Assembly (NCBI GenBank): GCA_949775045.1
Contig: OX459102.1
Coordinates: 9,209,738-9,273,737 of the forward strand
From: Metridium senile
Lineage: Eukaryota; Cnidaria; Anthozoa; Actiniaria; Metridiidae
Direction: 5' to 3'
DNA length: 64,000 bases
Each line of letters starts with the position of its first letter. Position 1 is the stretch's first letter. Made by a program: the position numbers and the translations under genes. Below are positions 1 to 12,400 of the stretch, piece after piece. The notes under the pieces are model-generated. The model made no database searches. It worked only from the letters and a program-made list of their open reading frames with translations, and was not told the origin of the DNA.

Positions 1-280
1 ACACAAATAAACAGAGAGAAAAAAACAACAGACAGACACACACACAAATAAACAAACCTAGACAAACAAACATACAACCAAAATATGCAAGGCAATGAAC
101 TGCAGACAGACCAACACAAAGGCAGATAAACAAATGCAAAATAGTGACCAATTTGTATAACTATTCTTCTTGACTGACTAGCCTCTTATACATGTGAAAA
201 ATCCATTTGGTTCCAACATGAATACGAGGTAAGCCAATCAAGAACAATAGCAGGTCACCATATTTGGGTCTATAACTGAC

Positions 281-464
281 CAGATGCACTTGCTTCCTCT
301 GTCGCTTCCTTGTTCTCATTTAACAAATCTTGTTCCTCTTTTACAACAGTTTCCAGCACAGTTGTCTCCCATAACAATGACATGTAGAGTTCTCCTAATT
401 GTGATAGAAGGTTGAGACCCAAGTCGGATCCCCAGTGATTAACACACATTGTACGGATATCCAC
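281..464 (-). CDS. HUWE1: HUWE1 exon 22, last one in the window
   Basis: The acceptor ...ttttcag precedes [20 protein letters not shown] and [14 protein letters not shown], which continue the conserved block of exon 21. The frame meets TAG at 270-272, so the exon must be spliced before that. The only nearby donor is CTG|GTCAGT at 280-279, a weak site, so the 3' edge is uncertain by some bases. The next exon lies outside the window. Confidence 0.75.
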
Positions 465-3400
465 CTGAAAATAAACAAATGAATGAGATAAATGGATGGA
501 TGGATAGATATCAAATGAATGGAAGAATCAATAAATGAACAAATAAATGAATGAATGGATTGATAGATGAATGAATGAACAAATAAATAAATGAATGAAC
601 AAATAAATAATTGAATGGATGAATAGATAGATGAATGAATGAATGGATAAATCAATAGAACAATGAACAAATAAATGAATGAATGGATTGATTGATGAAT
701 AAATGGATAAATAAATAATATTAAATGAACAAATAATTGAATGGATGAATAGATAGATGAATGAATGAATGGATAAATCAATAGAACAATGAACAAATAA
801 ATGAATGAATGGATTGATAGATGAATGAATGGACAAATAAATAATATTAAATGAACAAATAATTGAATGGATGAATAGATAGATGAATGAATGAATGGAT
901 AAATCAATAGAACAATGAACAAATAAATGAATGAATGGATTGATTGATGAATAAATGGATAAATAAATAATATTAAATGAACAAATAATTGAATGGATGA
1001 ATAGATAGATGGATGAATGGACGAATCAATAAAACAATGAACGATGGTAAAAAAAAGAATAACTAAATGGATGGATGGATAATTACAGCGCAACGCGTAA
1101 AAGTATGGCCACTGACAATGTATTACTTCTGTCTCGCAATCGATCCATTGTGTTATCTTGTCTCGGATTGGATCGATGGCGATACAGAAGTATGCGAATA
1201 CATTATCAGTGACCATACTTTTACGCGTTGCGCTGTAAATTGTAAATATTGTGTTCTCTGTTAGATTTTTCATTGTTTAAGTCTCTTATTGCTTCTATTA
1301 TAATAATTATGAAGACCGACTCAAGTACATGGAGAAAATATGGACCCACAATAGATCATTAATTTATCCTATTTAGAACGAGTAGAACATTGTAACAGCC
1401 CATCAACCAGCACACAAATAGGAATGATTATCAAACAAAATCAACCATCACCTTTCTCACCTGTCCTGACCGACAGACGTACAAGAACATTGTTATGTAA
1501 GCATGAACTGCACACACGGCATGTAGAACAGGGGTTTGTTGTGGAGAGTGCATGGCTTTGTCTGGTTTAGATGCCGACACTACTTCATGACAGATTGACA
1601 AGTCTGGGTTCTCTGAGGGATTGTAGACAGAGGTTTGGAGTTTGTCCAAGGATTCTTTTAGTAGTACCATGCCTTGTTTGATTACTTGGGGTTCATGGGC
1701 TAGCATCTATAGAAATCATTGTTGGTTAGTATTATCATCATTAGGTGCTGTCATTATTATCATTATAATGACTGTTACCTCTGTTACTTTATAATTATTA
1801 TCAGTATCATCATGATCACCATTAGTATCATCATCATAAATAATCATTACCACCATCATGATCATGATCATCATTATCTCAATATCATCATCATTATCAA
1901 CAATATCATCATCATCATCATACTAGAATTTAGGATATCATTTAGAACACTATCAGCCTCATTCCGTCCTAGTGTGTCATCAATATATCAGACACAAAAT
2001 GAAGTTTGAATCATTGGCTGACATCATCACTACAAAAATTAGAATCCTGATTATCATCACCGTCATCATGACAACCATTGTTATCATGATCATGATCATG
2101 ATCATTATCCAATTTGGTCAATATACACTACAAGTAGAAAATATAATACTGATCATTGAGAATTATGTTTTCACTTTAAATATATACATAGTTTCATAAT
2201 GTGTAGTCAAAAAAATATCCATACTCCCCGACAGAGGGTCACAGAAATTCAGAATCTAAAAATTGAAAATTTCCGAAGGAGGCCCTGGAGTATATAAACA
2301 TTTTTTTCCAGGGGTTACATAGGATACGTATAGTACCGTAATTCACTATTGGTGACAAGAAACTAAATCAAAAGAAATGCTCTTGCTATTATAGTGCATC
2401 TGAAATTGCTTGTTGTATTGCTTCTGAGACTTTCCAGGAGTTTATTTCAACGCTTCGTCTTGTTAAGTTGCAATTCTTATTTTGATCAAGACAAAATGGC
2501 AGCAAGTCATTTCCAGTCCCTCTAATTGCGCCTTACTGTTCATGTGTCAAATGGATATGGGTATTTTCTGGAACTACACAATTGTTGCTATTCTTACCAG
2601 TAATGATTTAGAGACACTACATACAGCCAGGCAGGAGGGTGAAGAAGGGAAATCAAGGGCTAAGTTGGGCAGGCCAAGGACACCAAGAAGAGGCACAAGA
2701 CCTTTGTGTCTTACAAACTCTCGACAGTGGTCATCGGTGGAGTTGTTACTAAGGATAGCATCTACAAACTTTACCTAGAGAACAAATATACAACCAAAAT
2801 AATAAATGGAAGGATGAGAAAATAAACGGATAGATAGAATGAATGAATGGATGGATAAATGAATGAATGAATAAACAAGCATACATGTAAATGATCAAAT
2901 GAATGAATGAATGATCAAATGAATGAATGGATGAGTTAATGAATGAGTTAATGAATGAATGGATGATTGAATGAGTAAATGATGAATGAATGAGTAAATG
3001 AACATGAATTAACAAACAAATAAATGATCAAAGGGATGGATGGATGAATGAATGAACAAACAGATAATTGATCAAAGGGATGAATGAATGGATGGGTAAA
3101 TGAATAAATATATTAATGGAAAAATAAATGAATGGATTGGTAAGAGAAGGAATTGATGGAATAATGAATTGATAGATGGATTGATGAATAAATGAGTGAG
3201 CAAACAAATAAATAAATGATCAAATGGATGAGTGAATAAATGAACAAATAAATGAATGAATGAAAATGAATTGATGGAATAGTGAATAAATACATGGACT
3301 GGTGAATGAGTGAATGAGCATGTGCATAGATGAAAAGAAAAATGAATGGTCAAATGAATGAATGAACAAATAAATGAATGGATTGGTATATGAATGGATA

Positions 3401-6400
3401 AATGGATGAATGAATGAATTAATGAATAAATGAATGAATAATGAAGACAAGGTTACTTTTTACAGTTATCTACTACATACCACATTTAAAATGTAATCTG
3501 TAAGAGGAACATAAATTCTTTTCTCTTCTTCTGAGCTTCTTAAAACAACAACAAATACATCAATGCATTTCCCAGACTTTAAATTAATAGATTTTCTCAA
3601 GGACTTACTTGCTCAGTTCTTTATCTTTATTGTTATCAACTTCAGGCGAAGTCTTTGACGAAGCACTAGTGAAGCTAAACCTGTCATCATCATCATACTC
3701 ATCATCTGTCATCGGCTCTTCACTGGCTTGGGATGGTAGGTTAGGTGCATTGCTTTGCGTCTGAGGATCCTGTGACTCGTCGTCTTTAGGTTCACTTATT
3801 TTATAGCCAATGTTCTTAGGGTCTTGCCCTAGTTCACAGACCTGCTCTAATAGTTTTACTACAGCCTTCATTGCATCTGTTTTTAAGGTGGGTTGGTGTC
3901 TCATTAGCTCATCCATGGCAATACCAAGATTGGATGCAGTTTCAGCTAGAAATGAATAAACAAATTTAGAAGAAAGACTTGAGATTTGGAACAAAACTAA
4001 AATATAGAAGAAAGAAATGATGAAAGAAAGGGGGGAAGAAGAAAGGAAGGAATAAAAAAGCATGCCCCATCATATCAAATCACATGCATTACACCCCACC
4101 CCACCAAACCACACATCACATCAAACCAAACTTCACACCAAATCATATTAAACCACAACAAACCATATCACACCAAATATCACACATCACATTACAGTGC
4201 GACTCGCCGTACCGTAGTCACCTACAAAAACTTTTGATGAATTTTTGACATTATTTTGACATTTTTTCATCTCAATCTGACCAATTACAGACATCAAAGT
4301 ATCTAAAGTCTCCGCCTCTGATCGATATTAACTCCGCCTCTCAATATAAACTCCGCATCTTGATATAAACTTGTACCTGGTTGGTCCGATTGAGATAAAA
4401 AAATGTCAAAATAATGTCAAAAATTCATCAAATGTTTTTGTAAGTGACTACGGTACGGCGAGTCACACTGTAAATCACACTACATTAAACCACACCACAC
4501 AATATCATACCACACCACACCACACCACACCACACCACACCACCAGTGCAAGTATACCTAATTCTTCAGTGGCCTTTTTTCTTCTCATAGCTGGTAGATA
4601 TTCAGGTGATAACATGACCTTGAACAGCTTATCAAATGGTTGACATGCCATGAATGCCTGTAACCCTCTGTTGTTGAGACATAGGGCACTCAGAACACTG
4701 GGTAATGATGACAGTACCTCTCGCATTGCAGGAATCTACAACCACAATTATATTACAATCAAACACAGTCACAAGAAATATCAAATAGATATCAAAATTT
4801 ATACAGATCAGAATTAATACAGATCAGAATTAATACTGATCAAATGAATACAGCTCAAAATTAATACCCATCAAATACAGTCACTAGAAAGACGAAAATC
4901 AGCAGGGATTTGTCAAGCATTAAACATGAAGTTAACTGTATTTCTACAAGTAAAACACTTCAGAAAAGACCAAAAATGGCCTTCCAGACGCCCCTGAAAA
5001 TGCTGTCCAATCATTATTACAATTGATTTTCAAAATATCTGTCAGTGAATTTACAATGCAATATGTGCAATCCCATGAAATCAGAAAGAAAACTGAATTG
5101 TATATATCAAATAATTATTGTTGTGTGTAGGCTTACATCTTTGAGTACAAGTGCTTTCATGACAACACCAGTCAGACCATTATCTTGTAAAGATGAGAGT
5201 AGAGAAGGTTCATGGAAGACATACACAGTCACTGTATCAATAGCTAAAAACAAACACACCAATGATGTTAGCAATGCAGATGATTTTGATCATGTAGACA
5301 GTGACAATGGTGATGGTAACAATGATGGTGACTGCTATGATGCTGATCAATATCAATAATGTTGATGGCAGAAATGTAAAAAATGGTGTTGGTGAATAAT
5401 TATAATGATGATGACTATGATGATTATGATGATAAAATGACATTGGTGACAATGATGATGGTGATGATGATTATGATGATATTAATAAAGATGATCACAA
5501 TCATAATGGTGATTATAATAACAATAATGGTAATAATGATGCAAATGATAATAATGATGATGATAATAAAGATGATCACAATCATGATAATGGTGATTAT
5601 AATGACAATAATGGTAATAATGATGCAAATGATAATGATGATCACAATCATGATAACAGTGAGATAATGACAATAATGGTGATAATGGTGATAATGAAGC
5701 AAATCTTTGATACCTCCAAGAAAGAGTACTGGTCCATAATATTCCACATTACTGATGATGTACTTCAGAGATGTTGGTAACGAACCATCCATTACTGAAA
5801 GAACAACAAGTATAATTTAAGAAAACCGGAAAGAGGGACCCAATAAATTTTGCTATTATTGTACTTCATTCAATAACACCATTTTGTAAAATCAAAATCA
5901 TTATTACTACTTCTTACTGTTTCTGATAGTCTCAGAGAAGGCTGGGTCAGGAATAGCTTTCTTCAGAAAGCTCAACAAAGCTTTTATCAATGCAGCTCTC
6001 TGTGGCAGGCATCGCTGCTGAGTAACCTGCAGCGAGGTGGGATTAACACGAGACACTGCTGCACTTTCATCCACTTCCATTTTACTTCCATCCACTTCTG
6101 TTCCACTAGGGCCAGCCTGTTCTGTTTCCATAGGGGTACTGTTGGGAGATTCCTGAATGGGTGGGGGTTGGGGAGAATTTTCATTGGTTTCCATGGTGAC
6201 AGGGTTGTCTTGGTTACCAGTGGGCTGAGGGAGGTCTGGTGTGAGGATTCCTCCATGATACTGCATGCAGATTTTAACTTCATGCTGAAACAAACATTAT
6301 CAAGAAATATAGTCAGGGATTCTGGCATTATGCGAAGGAAAAATCAAAATTATGCAGAATTTTTTCGGAAGATTATGCGGACCAAACGATAAATTATGCG

Positions 6401-9400
6401 GAAAATTATGCAGGATGAAGTAATCGCTTAAAACTTAAAATAAAATTAATTCCACTTAATATAGCTCTCCTATTTCGGTTCTTTTTACACATAAATGTCA
6501 TATCCTTTGTTTTTTATCAATAATTCAAACTAATAACAACACTATAACCAAAAGAACTAACGATTTCCGTTAAACGTTCCGCCATCTTGGAAAACCGCCA
6601 AATAGCATGGGGCTTGGGCCGAGATACAGGAAGCCCAATACTATAGAATTAAAAACAAAATGGCGCTGCTTCGACGGCTGGTTCAGTGTAAGCCGTGAAA
6701 ATGAACAATTTGTACTTCGTACTACTGTAACAAAACGGCAAAAAACTATTCAAGCAAGCAAGGGAGATAATTAATATATATCTATTGTTTTATCTTTTTG
6801 TTTTATTGGTGCTTTTTTGGTGCTTTTATCTATTTTTTGTTTTGGCAAATTATGCGGGATTATGCACACCTCCGCATAATGCCAGAATCCCTGTATAGTT
6901 ATGGAATATAAAACGGCATGTGTCTATATATTGTGATATAAACATGCCGGGAGCTATAGAGCAAGAGAAGTTGTAAAGAAACATGACAAGTATTCAAGTG
7001 TTTCTTCGACTCATGTATTGAGTGCTCTACAGCTCCCAGAGTGTTTATATCACAGTATATTGACACAAGCAGACATTTTATATTACTTATATAAAATATT
7101 TTTGAACTTTTTCACTGAACTTGTCTCTGTCCTCTGATATAAACACATTAGCCAGTCAATCACAGCATGTGTAGTATCTCAGATATTTTATAAATGTGGT
7201 TAATATTAAGCAAAGTTAACTTGGAGCTTTGTTCCGGTCAGCGGTTGTTGCTAGCGTGCGCATGCGCCGACTCGATGCATCGTGGTCACTGTTCGCCATC
7301 TTGCTTTTGCTTGGATTGCTATTGCTATTATCGTGTTCTTTGGACCGTTTAATCTAACCATCGTATTTCAATCTTCCGAAAATACTGTTTCCAACGAACG
7401 TCTTTGTGTCGAACCACGCTTCTTTTGTCCTCTCGATTGTTCCCTGGGGATTCGTTTGGTGGCGCTTTGTTATTATGCCTCGTCAAACTCGGAATAGCCT
7501 GGAAAGTATACCATCTACCACTTGTTCTTCTTCTTCGGATTCCGGTTCATCGGGGATCGTGCCGGCGATGTCGGGTACTCCACCAACCGTGTCTGCCCCT
7601 TCCACGGAGCTGGTTGCTTCGCTCGTCGAAGCGTTAAAGGCCCCGTTGTCGGCGATGGTCCAGGACGCGGTCCAAGCGGCTAACGTGGGCCAAGCGCCTT
7701 GTTGGTCGTCAGCCTCGGTTATCTCCTCTTCCTCGACCCCATTACAGGCGCAAACAAACCACTACGCACAGTCTGGCTCTCTTCCCGCTTGGGCGACGGC
7801 GGCGTCTTCGGGACTGGCATTAACTTCTACATCTACATCACATTCAGCTGGCGCAATGGCGGCTCCGCTCGCAGGTACGTCTATAACGAGTGTCCCTTCA
7901 TTTGTGTCTTGCTTCTCTCTCCCTGGGGCCTTACCGAACCCTCCATCGACGAGGTCAGCACCTATTTCTTCGGTTTGGCCAGTGGTGGATCGTCTTCCCG
8001 GCTCCATTCCGTTGAATCAACCATTTGTGGTTGGTCCGGGATATTCCCCGATCCCGTATAAAGTAGTAGCGCAAATTACGGCGGGAAAGTTCGTGCACTT
8101 TGAGGAGTTATTGCCGGAAAACATTTTAGTTAATGAGCCAGAACCTCAGCTTCTCTTCGATGGGCATCTGGTCTTTTCTCCCAATACAAAGAGACATAAG
8201 AGACAAATCTCCGACATCACTTCCTGGGGTGAGGCCTTCACTATTTATTCTCTTATCGTGGGAAAATACTTTCCTGACCGGAAAGACGATCTGCTACGCT
8301 ACAAGCTTTTGATCATGCGAACGTATCGGCAGTTCGCTGGAAATGCTTGGTTAAACTATGACCGGGCTTTCCGCGAACTGGCGGCCGCGGAGAACCGTAC
8401 AACATGGTCGGAAATGAACGTCCAGTTGTACAATTTCCATACAGCTGGGGCCCAAGTTCGCTCTTTGGCCATGGCAGCGCCCTCGCAGGGAAAGTGGGAA
8501 GCCCAGGGTAACCCAGTCTCAAAGACCCATTGCTACTCCTGGAACGCGGGCCAATGCATCGCCACTTCTACCACATGCCGCTTTCGTCATATTTGCAGTG
8601 CTTGTGACGGTGACCATCGAAGAAAAGCATGCCCACACCACCGCCAGCCGCCACATACCGAACACTCCCAGTCAGGGGAACCAGACGAGATTAAGCGCCG
8701 TAAACGCTATTAATGGTCACTGTCTTCGTTAGTTTATAGACTTTGTGTTTGACCATCCTCGGTCAGAGAACAATTTTTAGTTTATTGATTATTATTATCA
8801 CTATTATGATTATTATTATGATTATGATTATTACTATGATTATTATTATTGTTATTATTATTATTATTTTTTTCTTTCTATTTTTATGTGTGTTCTTTAT
8901 TCAAGGTTGTAATTTTAGTTAATTTTCAGCTATTTAGCATGCCCAATTTGTTACGGGATTGTGTTGGTGGAGGGTTATTGTAGTAAAAACCTTTTGTGAT
9001 AGTTGCATCTTATTTCTTGTAGAATCGAGCCCTAAGCTTCCATCGGTTGCGGACATCTCCCCTCTGAACTACAATAGATTTTTGTACGAGCTCCAGAGCC
9101 ACCCTGACAAGCAATGGGTTGAGTTCATCTTACACGGAATCCTTGAGGGCTTTAAATTGGGTTTCAATCCGGCCATCAAGCTAAAGGCCGTCAAGAAGAA
9201 CAAAGCGTCGGCACACCAGCAGGCTCATATTATTGATGCATACTTAGATAATGAAGTGCAACGTGGGAGGTTAGCTGGCCCATTTGATCTCCCTCCCATC
9301 TCCCCACTGCAGGTCAGCGGTTTTGGCGTTATCCCTAAAAAAGGTCAGCCAGGGAAATGGCGCCTTATTTTTGACCTCTCCTCTCCTTTAGGATATAGCG

Positions 9401-12400
9401 TAAATGATGGCATTAATCCAGGGGATTGTTCACTGCAATACATCAATCTTGATGACATTGTGCATATGGTTGCCAAGCTTGGTAGGGGGGCGCTACTCGC
9501 TAAGTTTGATATCGAAAGTGCATACCGCAACGTTCCTATCCATCCTACGGACAGGCACCTCCTAGGCATGAAATGGAGATCCAAGTATTATGTTGACTTG
9601 GCTCTTCCTTTCGGCTTGAGGTCCGCACCATTCATATTTAACTCGATTGCCAGCTCGGTGGAATGGATCCTTCGGTCTAATTATGATATCCCAGACATCC
9701 TTCACTACTTGGATGACTTTGTGCTGGCCGGACCTCCAGGCTCTCCATTGTGCCATAGCAGGTTGTCTACTGCCACTTCAGTTACAGCTGACCTAGGCTT
9801 GCCTCTCCATCCTGACAAGTGTGTGGGTCCTGCAACATGCTTGGTGGTCTTAGGAATCGAAATAGATACACTGGCTGAAACCCTACGCCTTCCTACCGAG
9901 AAGTTTGCAGCGATCCTCGAACTGCTAAGATCCTGGTCATCCCGTAAATCGTGCCGCAAGAAAGAACTCCAGTCCTTGATAGGGGTACTGCACCATGCAT
10001 GCAAAGTGGTATGGCCAGGCCGCACTTTCCTCCGCAGGATGATTGACTTGTTGAAACTGTTCAAGAGAGGGGACCATCCTATCCGCTTGAACGTAGAGTT
10101 CAGAAGGGATCTACAGTGGTGGTTGAAGTTCTTTAACCAGTGGAACGGTATCAGTTTCTTCCTCATCCCCTCTCTGGTGCCACCCCCGACAGTTTGTGTA
10201 GGCTCTGATGCCTCAGGAGCGATCGGCTATGGGGCATACTTAGGAGCTCAATGGTTCAATGGCAAATGGTTGCCCCAGCAGCTGAGCTTGTCTATCGCCT
10301 ACAAGGAACTTTTCCCGGTGGTCCTGGCAGCCCATGTTTGGGGCTACCTTTGGGAGCGTCAACGTGTCTTGTTCAAGGTCGACAACCAGTCAGTGGTGGC
10401 AATTTTGAACAGTAGGACTTCGCGAGATCCAGATATTATGGCATTAATGCGCAGTCTGCTGTTTGCAGCGGCACGCTTCTCCTTTTCCTTTTCAGCTGAG
10501 CACGTTCCAGGTGTGACCAATGGTGTTGCTGATGCTCTTTCTCGTTTTCATATGCAGGCCTTTCGCAACCTGGCTCCACATGCCGACCACCAACCAACAG
10601 TGATTCCCATGCAACTCCTAGCTTCCCTGGGAGCAGAACTCTAGCCAACCAGTGTTTAGCTTATTTGTCTGAGGGTCTGGCTCCCTCGACTCGTCGCTGC
10701 TACACTTCTGCCCAACATAAGTTTGTTACTTTCTGCTATCAGAGCGGTCGCTTGGCCCCCTCTGGTTCACCGTGCCCAACAGACGAGTGGACTTTGTGCC
10801 TCTTTGCGACAATGTTAGCTGAATCCATTCGTCATCCTTCTATTAAAGTGTACTTATCAGCAGTTCGCTCATTGCATATCGAACAAGGTATGCCTGATCC
10901 GCTTTTGAATTGCCTCCAGCTACAGCGGGTTCTAAAAGGCATTAAGCGTGTGCAAGGCGCAAACATTTCAGCTACGCGCCTTCCAGTCTCTCCAGAGGTG
11001 CTCAGTATTGTTAGGGCAGGCTTAAACCTGTCTTCTTTCGATGACTGTATGTTATGGGCAGCATGCACTTTGGCGTACTTTGGTTTCCTCAGATCTGCCG
11101 AATTTACTGTGCCTTCACTGGCGGCCTTTGATCCAGCGGTCCACCTGTCTGCCCAGGATATCACAGTAGATTCAACAGAGGCACCAACTTGTCTGCAAGT
11201 TCATGTCAAAGCATCCAAAACTGATCCATTTCGACAGGGCTGTCACGTGTACATTGGTGTAGGGTCTCCATCGCTGTGTGCGGTTAGGTCAGTTCTGTGC
11301 TATTTGGCCCGCCGTGGTAATACTTCTGGACCCATATTTATTCTGTCTAACGGACAACCGTTAACCAGGCAACTGGTGACTGACCGTCTGAGAGCTATCC
11401 TGAAGTCAGCTGGGGTAACCGGCAACTATTCCAGCCACAGCTTTCGAATTGGGGCTGCAACCATGGCTGCCAAGAGGGGCATCCCGGACCATCTCATTCA
11501 AGTATTAGGACGGTGGCAAAGTGATGCCTACAAACAATATATCAGGACTCCTCGGGAGGCAATTGTAAGTGCTTCAAGCAAATTGGCATGAGATGGTAAG
11601 TTACACTGCCTTGGCTCTAATTTGATGACGTGTTTGTTTAGCGATCCAGTCATAGTCCTGCGATATTAGCATAAGCGTTATTAGTTTTGCCGGCGGGGGG
11701 ATGGTGCCTTGGTGCTTGGAGTGCTAGTTTTGGGTGGTTGGATCGGTCCCATGGCTTTGCCACGGGTCGTCCAGCTCCAAGCACCATATCAAATGCTTGG
11801 AGAGAATTCCTTGGAGGTTGACCCGTGGCTCGGTTGCCATGGTTACCTCTTGCCTATTGCTTCTTGCCTGTTGCCATTGCCTATTGCCATTGCCTATGGA
11901 CATTGCATTGCTCAAGGCACCTACCCTCCATTATAGCGACAAGTTAAATGTGGTTAATATTAAGCAAAGTTAACTTGGAGCTTTGTTCCGGTCAGCGGTT
12001 GTTGCTAGCGTGCGCATGCGCCGACTCGATGCATCGTGGTCACTGTTCGCCATCTTGCTTTTGCTTGGATTGCTATTGCCCCGCCCACCCTTCCCTGGTT
12101 ATTGATGGTAAGTATTGTATTCCACTGTTGTTCAGTGTGACAGGTGCCGAGGTTGACCCGTGGCTCGGTTGCCATGGTTACCTCTTGCCTATTGCTTCTT
12201 GCCTGTTGCCATTGCCTATTGCCATTGCCTATGGACATTGCATTGCTCAAGGCACCTACCCTCCATTATAGCGACAAGTTAATGACTATTATTAAGAGTA
12301 CAAGGCTCGAAATAGCTGCCTGCCAATGGCCAAATGCCAGGCAAAATTTAAGGTTTGGCAGGCAAAAATATTTATGAACTGCCAAATAAATAATAAAATT

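Larger units (their letters stand above)
7194..12282 (+). mobile_element. Complete Ngaro-type (DIRS order) YR retrotransposon
   Basis: The element is 5,089 bp and lies in HUWE1 intron 13, antisense to the gene. It has gag-like, RT/RNase H and tyrosine recombinase frames but no integrase, protease or methyltransferase. Its ends are split direct repeats: A1 7194-7325, then B1 11814-11947, A2 11948-12079 and B2 12149-12282. No target duplication is visible. TAA precedes A1, sits at the B1/A2 junction and ends B2, as expected for insertion of a circle by a tyrosine recombinase. Its GC content is clearly above that of the flanks and all three frames are open, so the copy is young. Confidence 0.93.

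Noticed and set aside
395..1273. 292-codon minus-strand frame rich in IHSFIYLF
   Set aside because: It is a translation of the GAAT/GGAT array plus the adjoining MITE and the edge of HUWE1 exon 22; only the last is coding, and in another frame.
2749..3450. Several 60-93-codon frames of the SFIHLFI type
   Set aside because: Tetranucleotide repeat artefacts in HUWE1 intron 19.
7282..7497. 71-codon plus-strand frame in the Ngaro 5' leader
   Set aside because: It overlaps repeat A1 and gag in another register and has no match to element proteins.
7194..12282. LTR retrotransposon or endogenous retrovirus
   Set aside because: The terminal repeats are split (A1...B1-A2-B2), there is no protease, DDE integrase or envelope frame, and a tyrosine recombinase is present.
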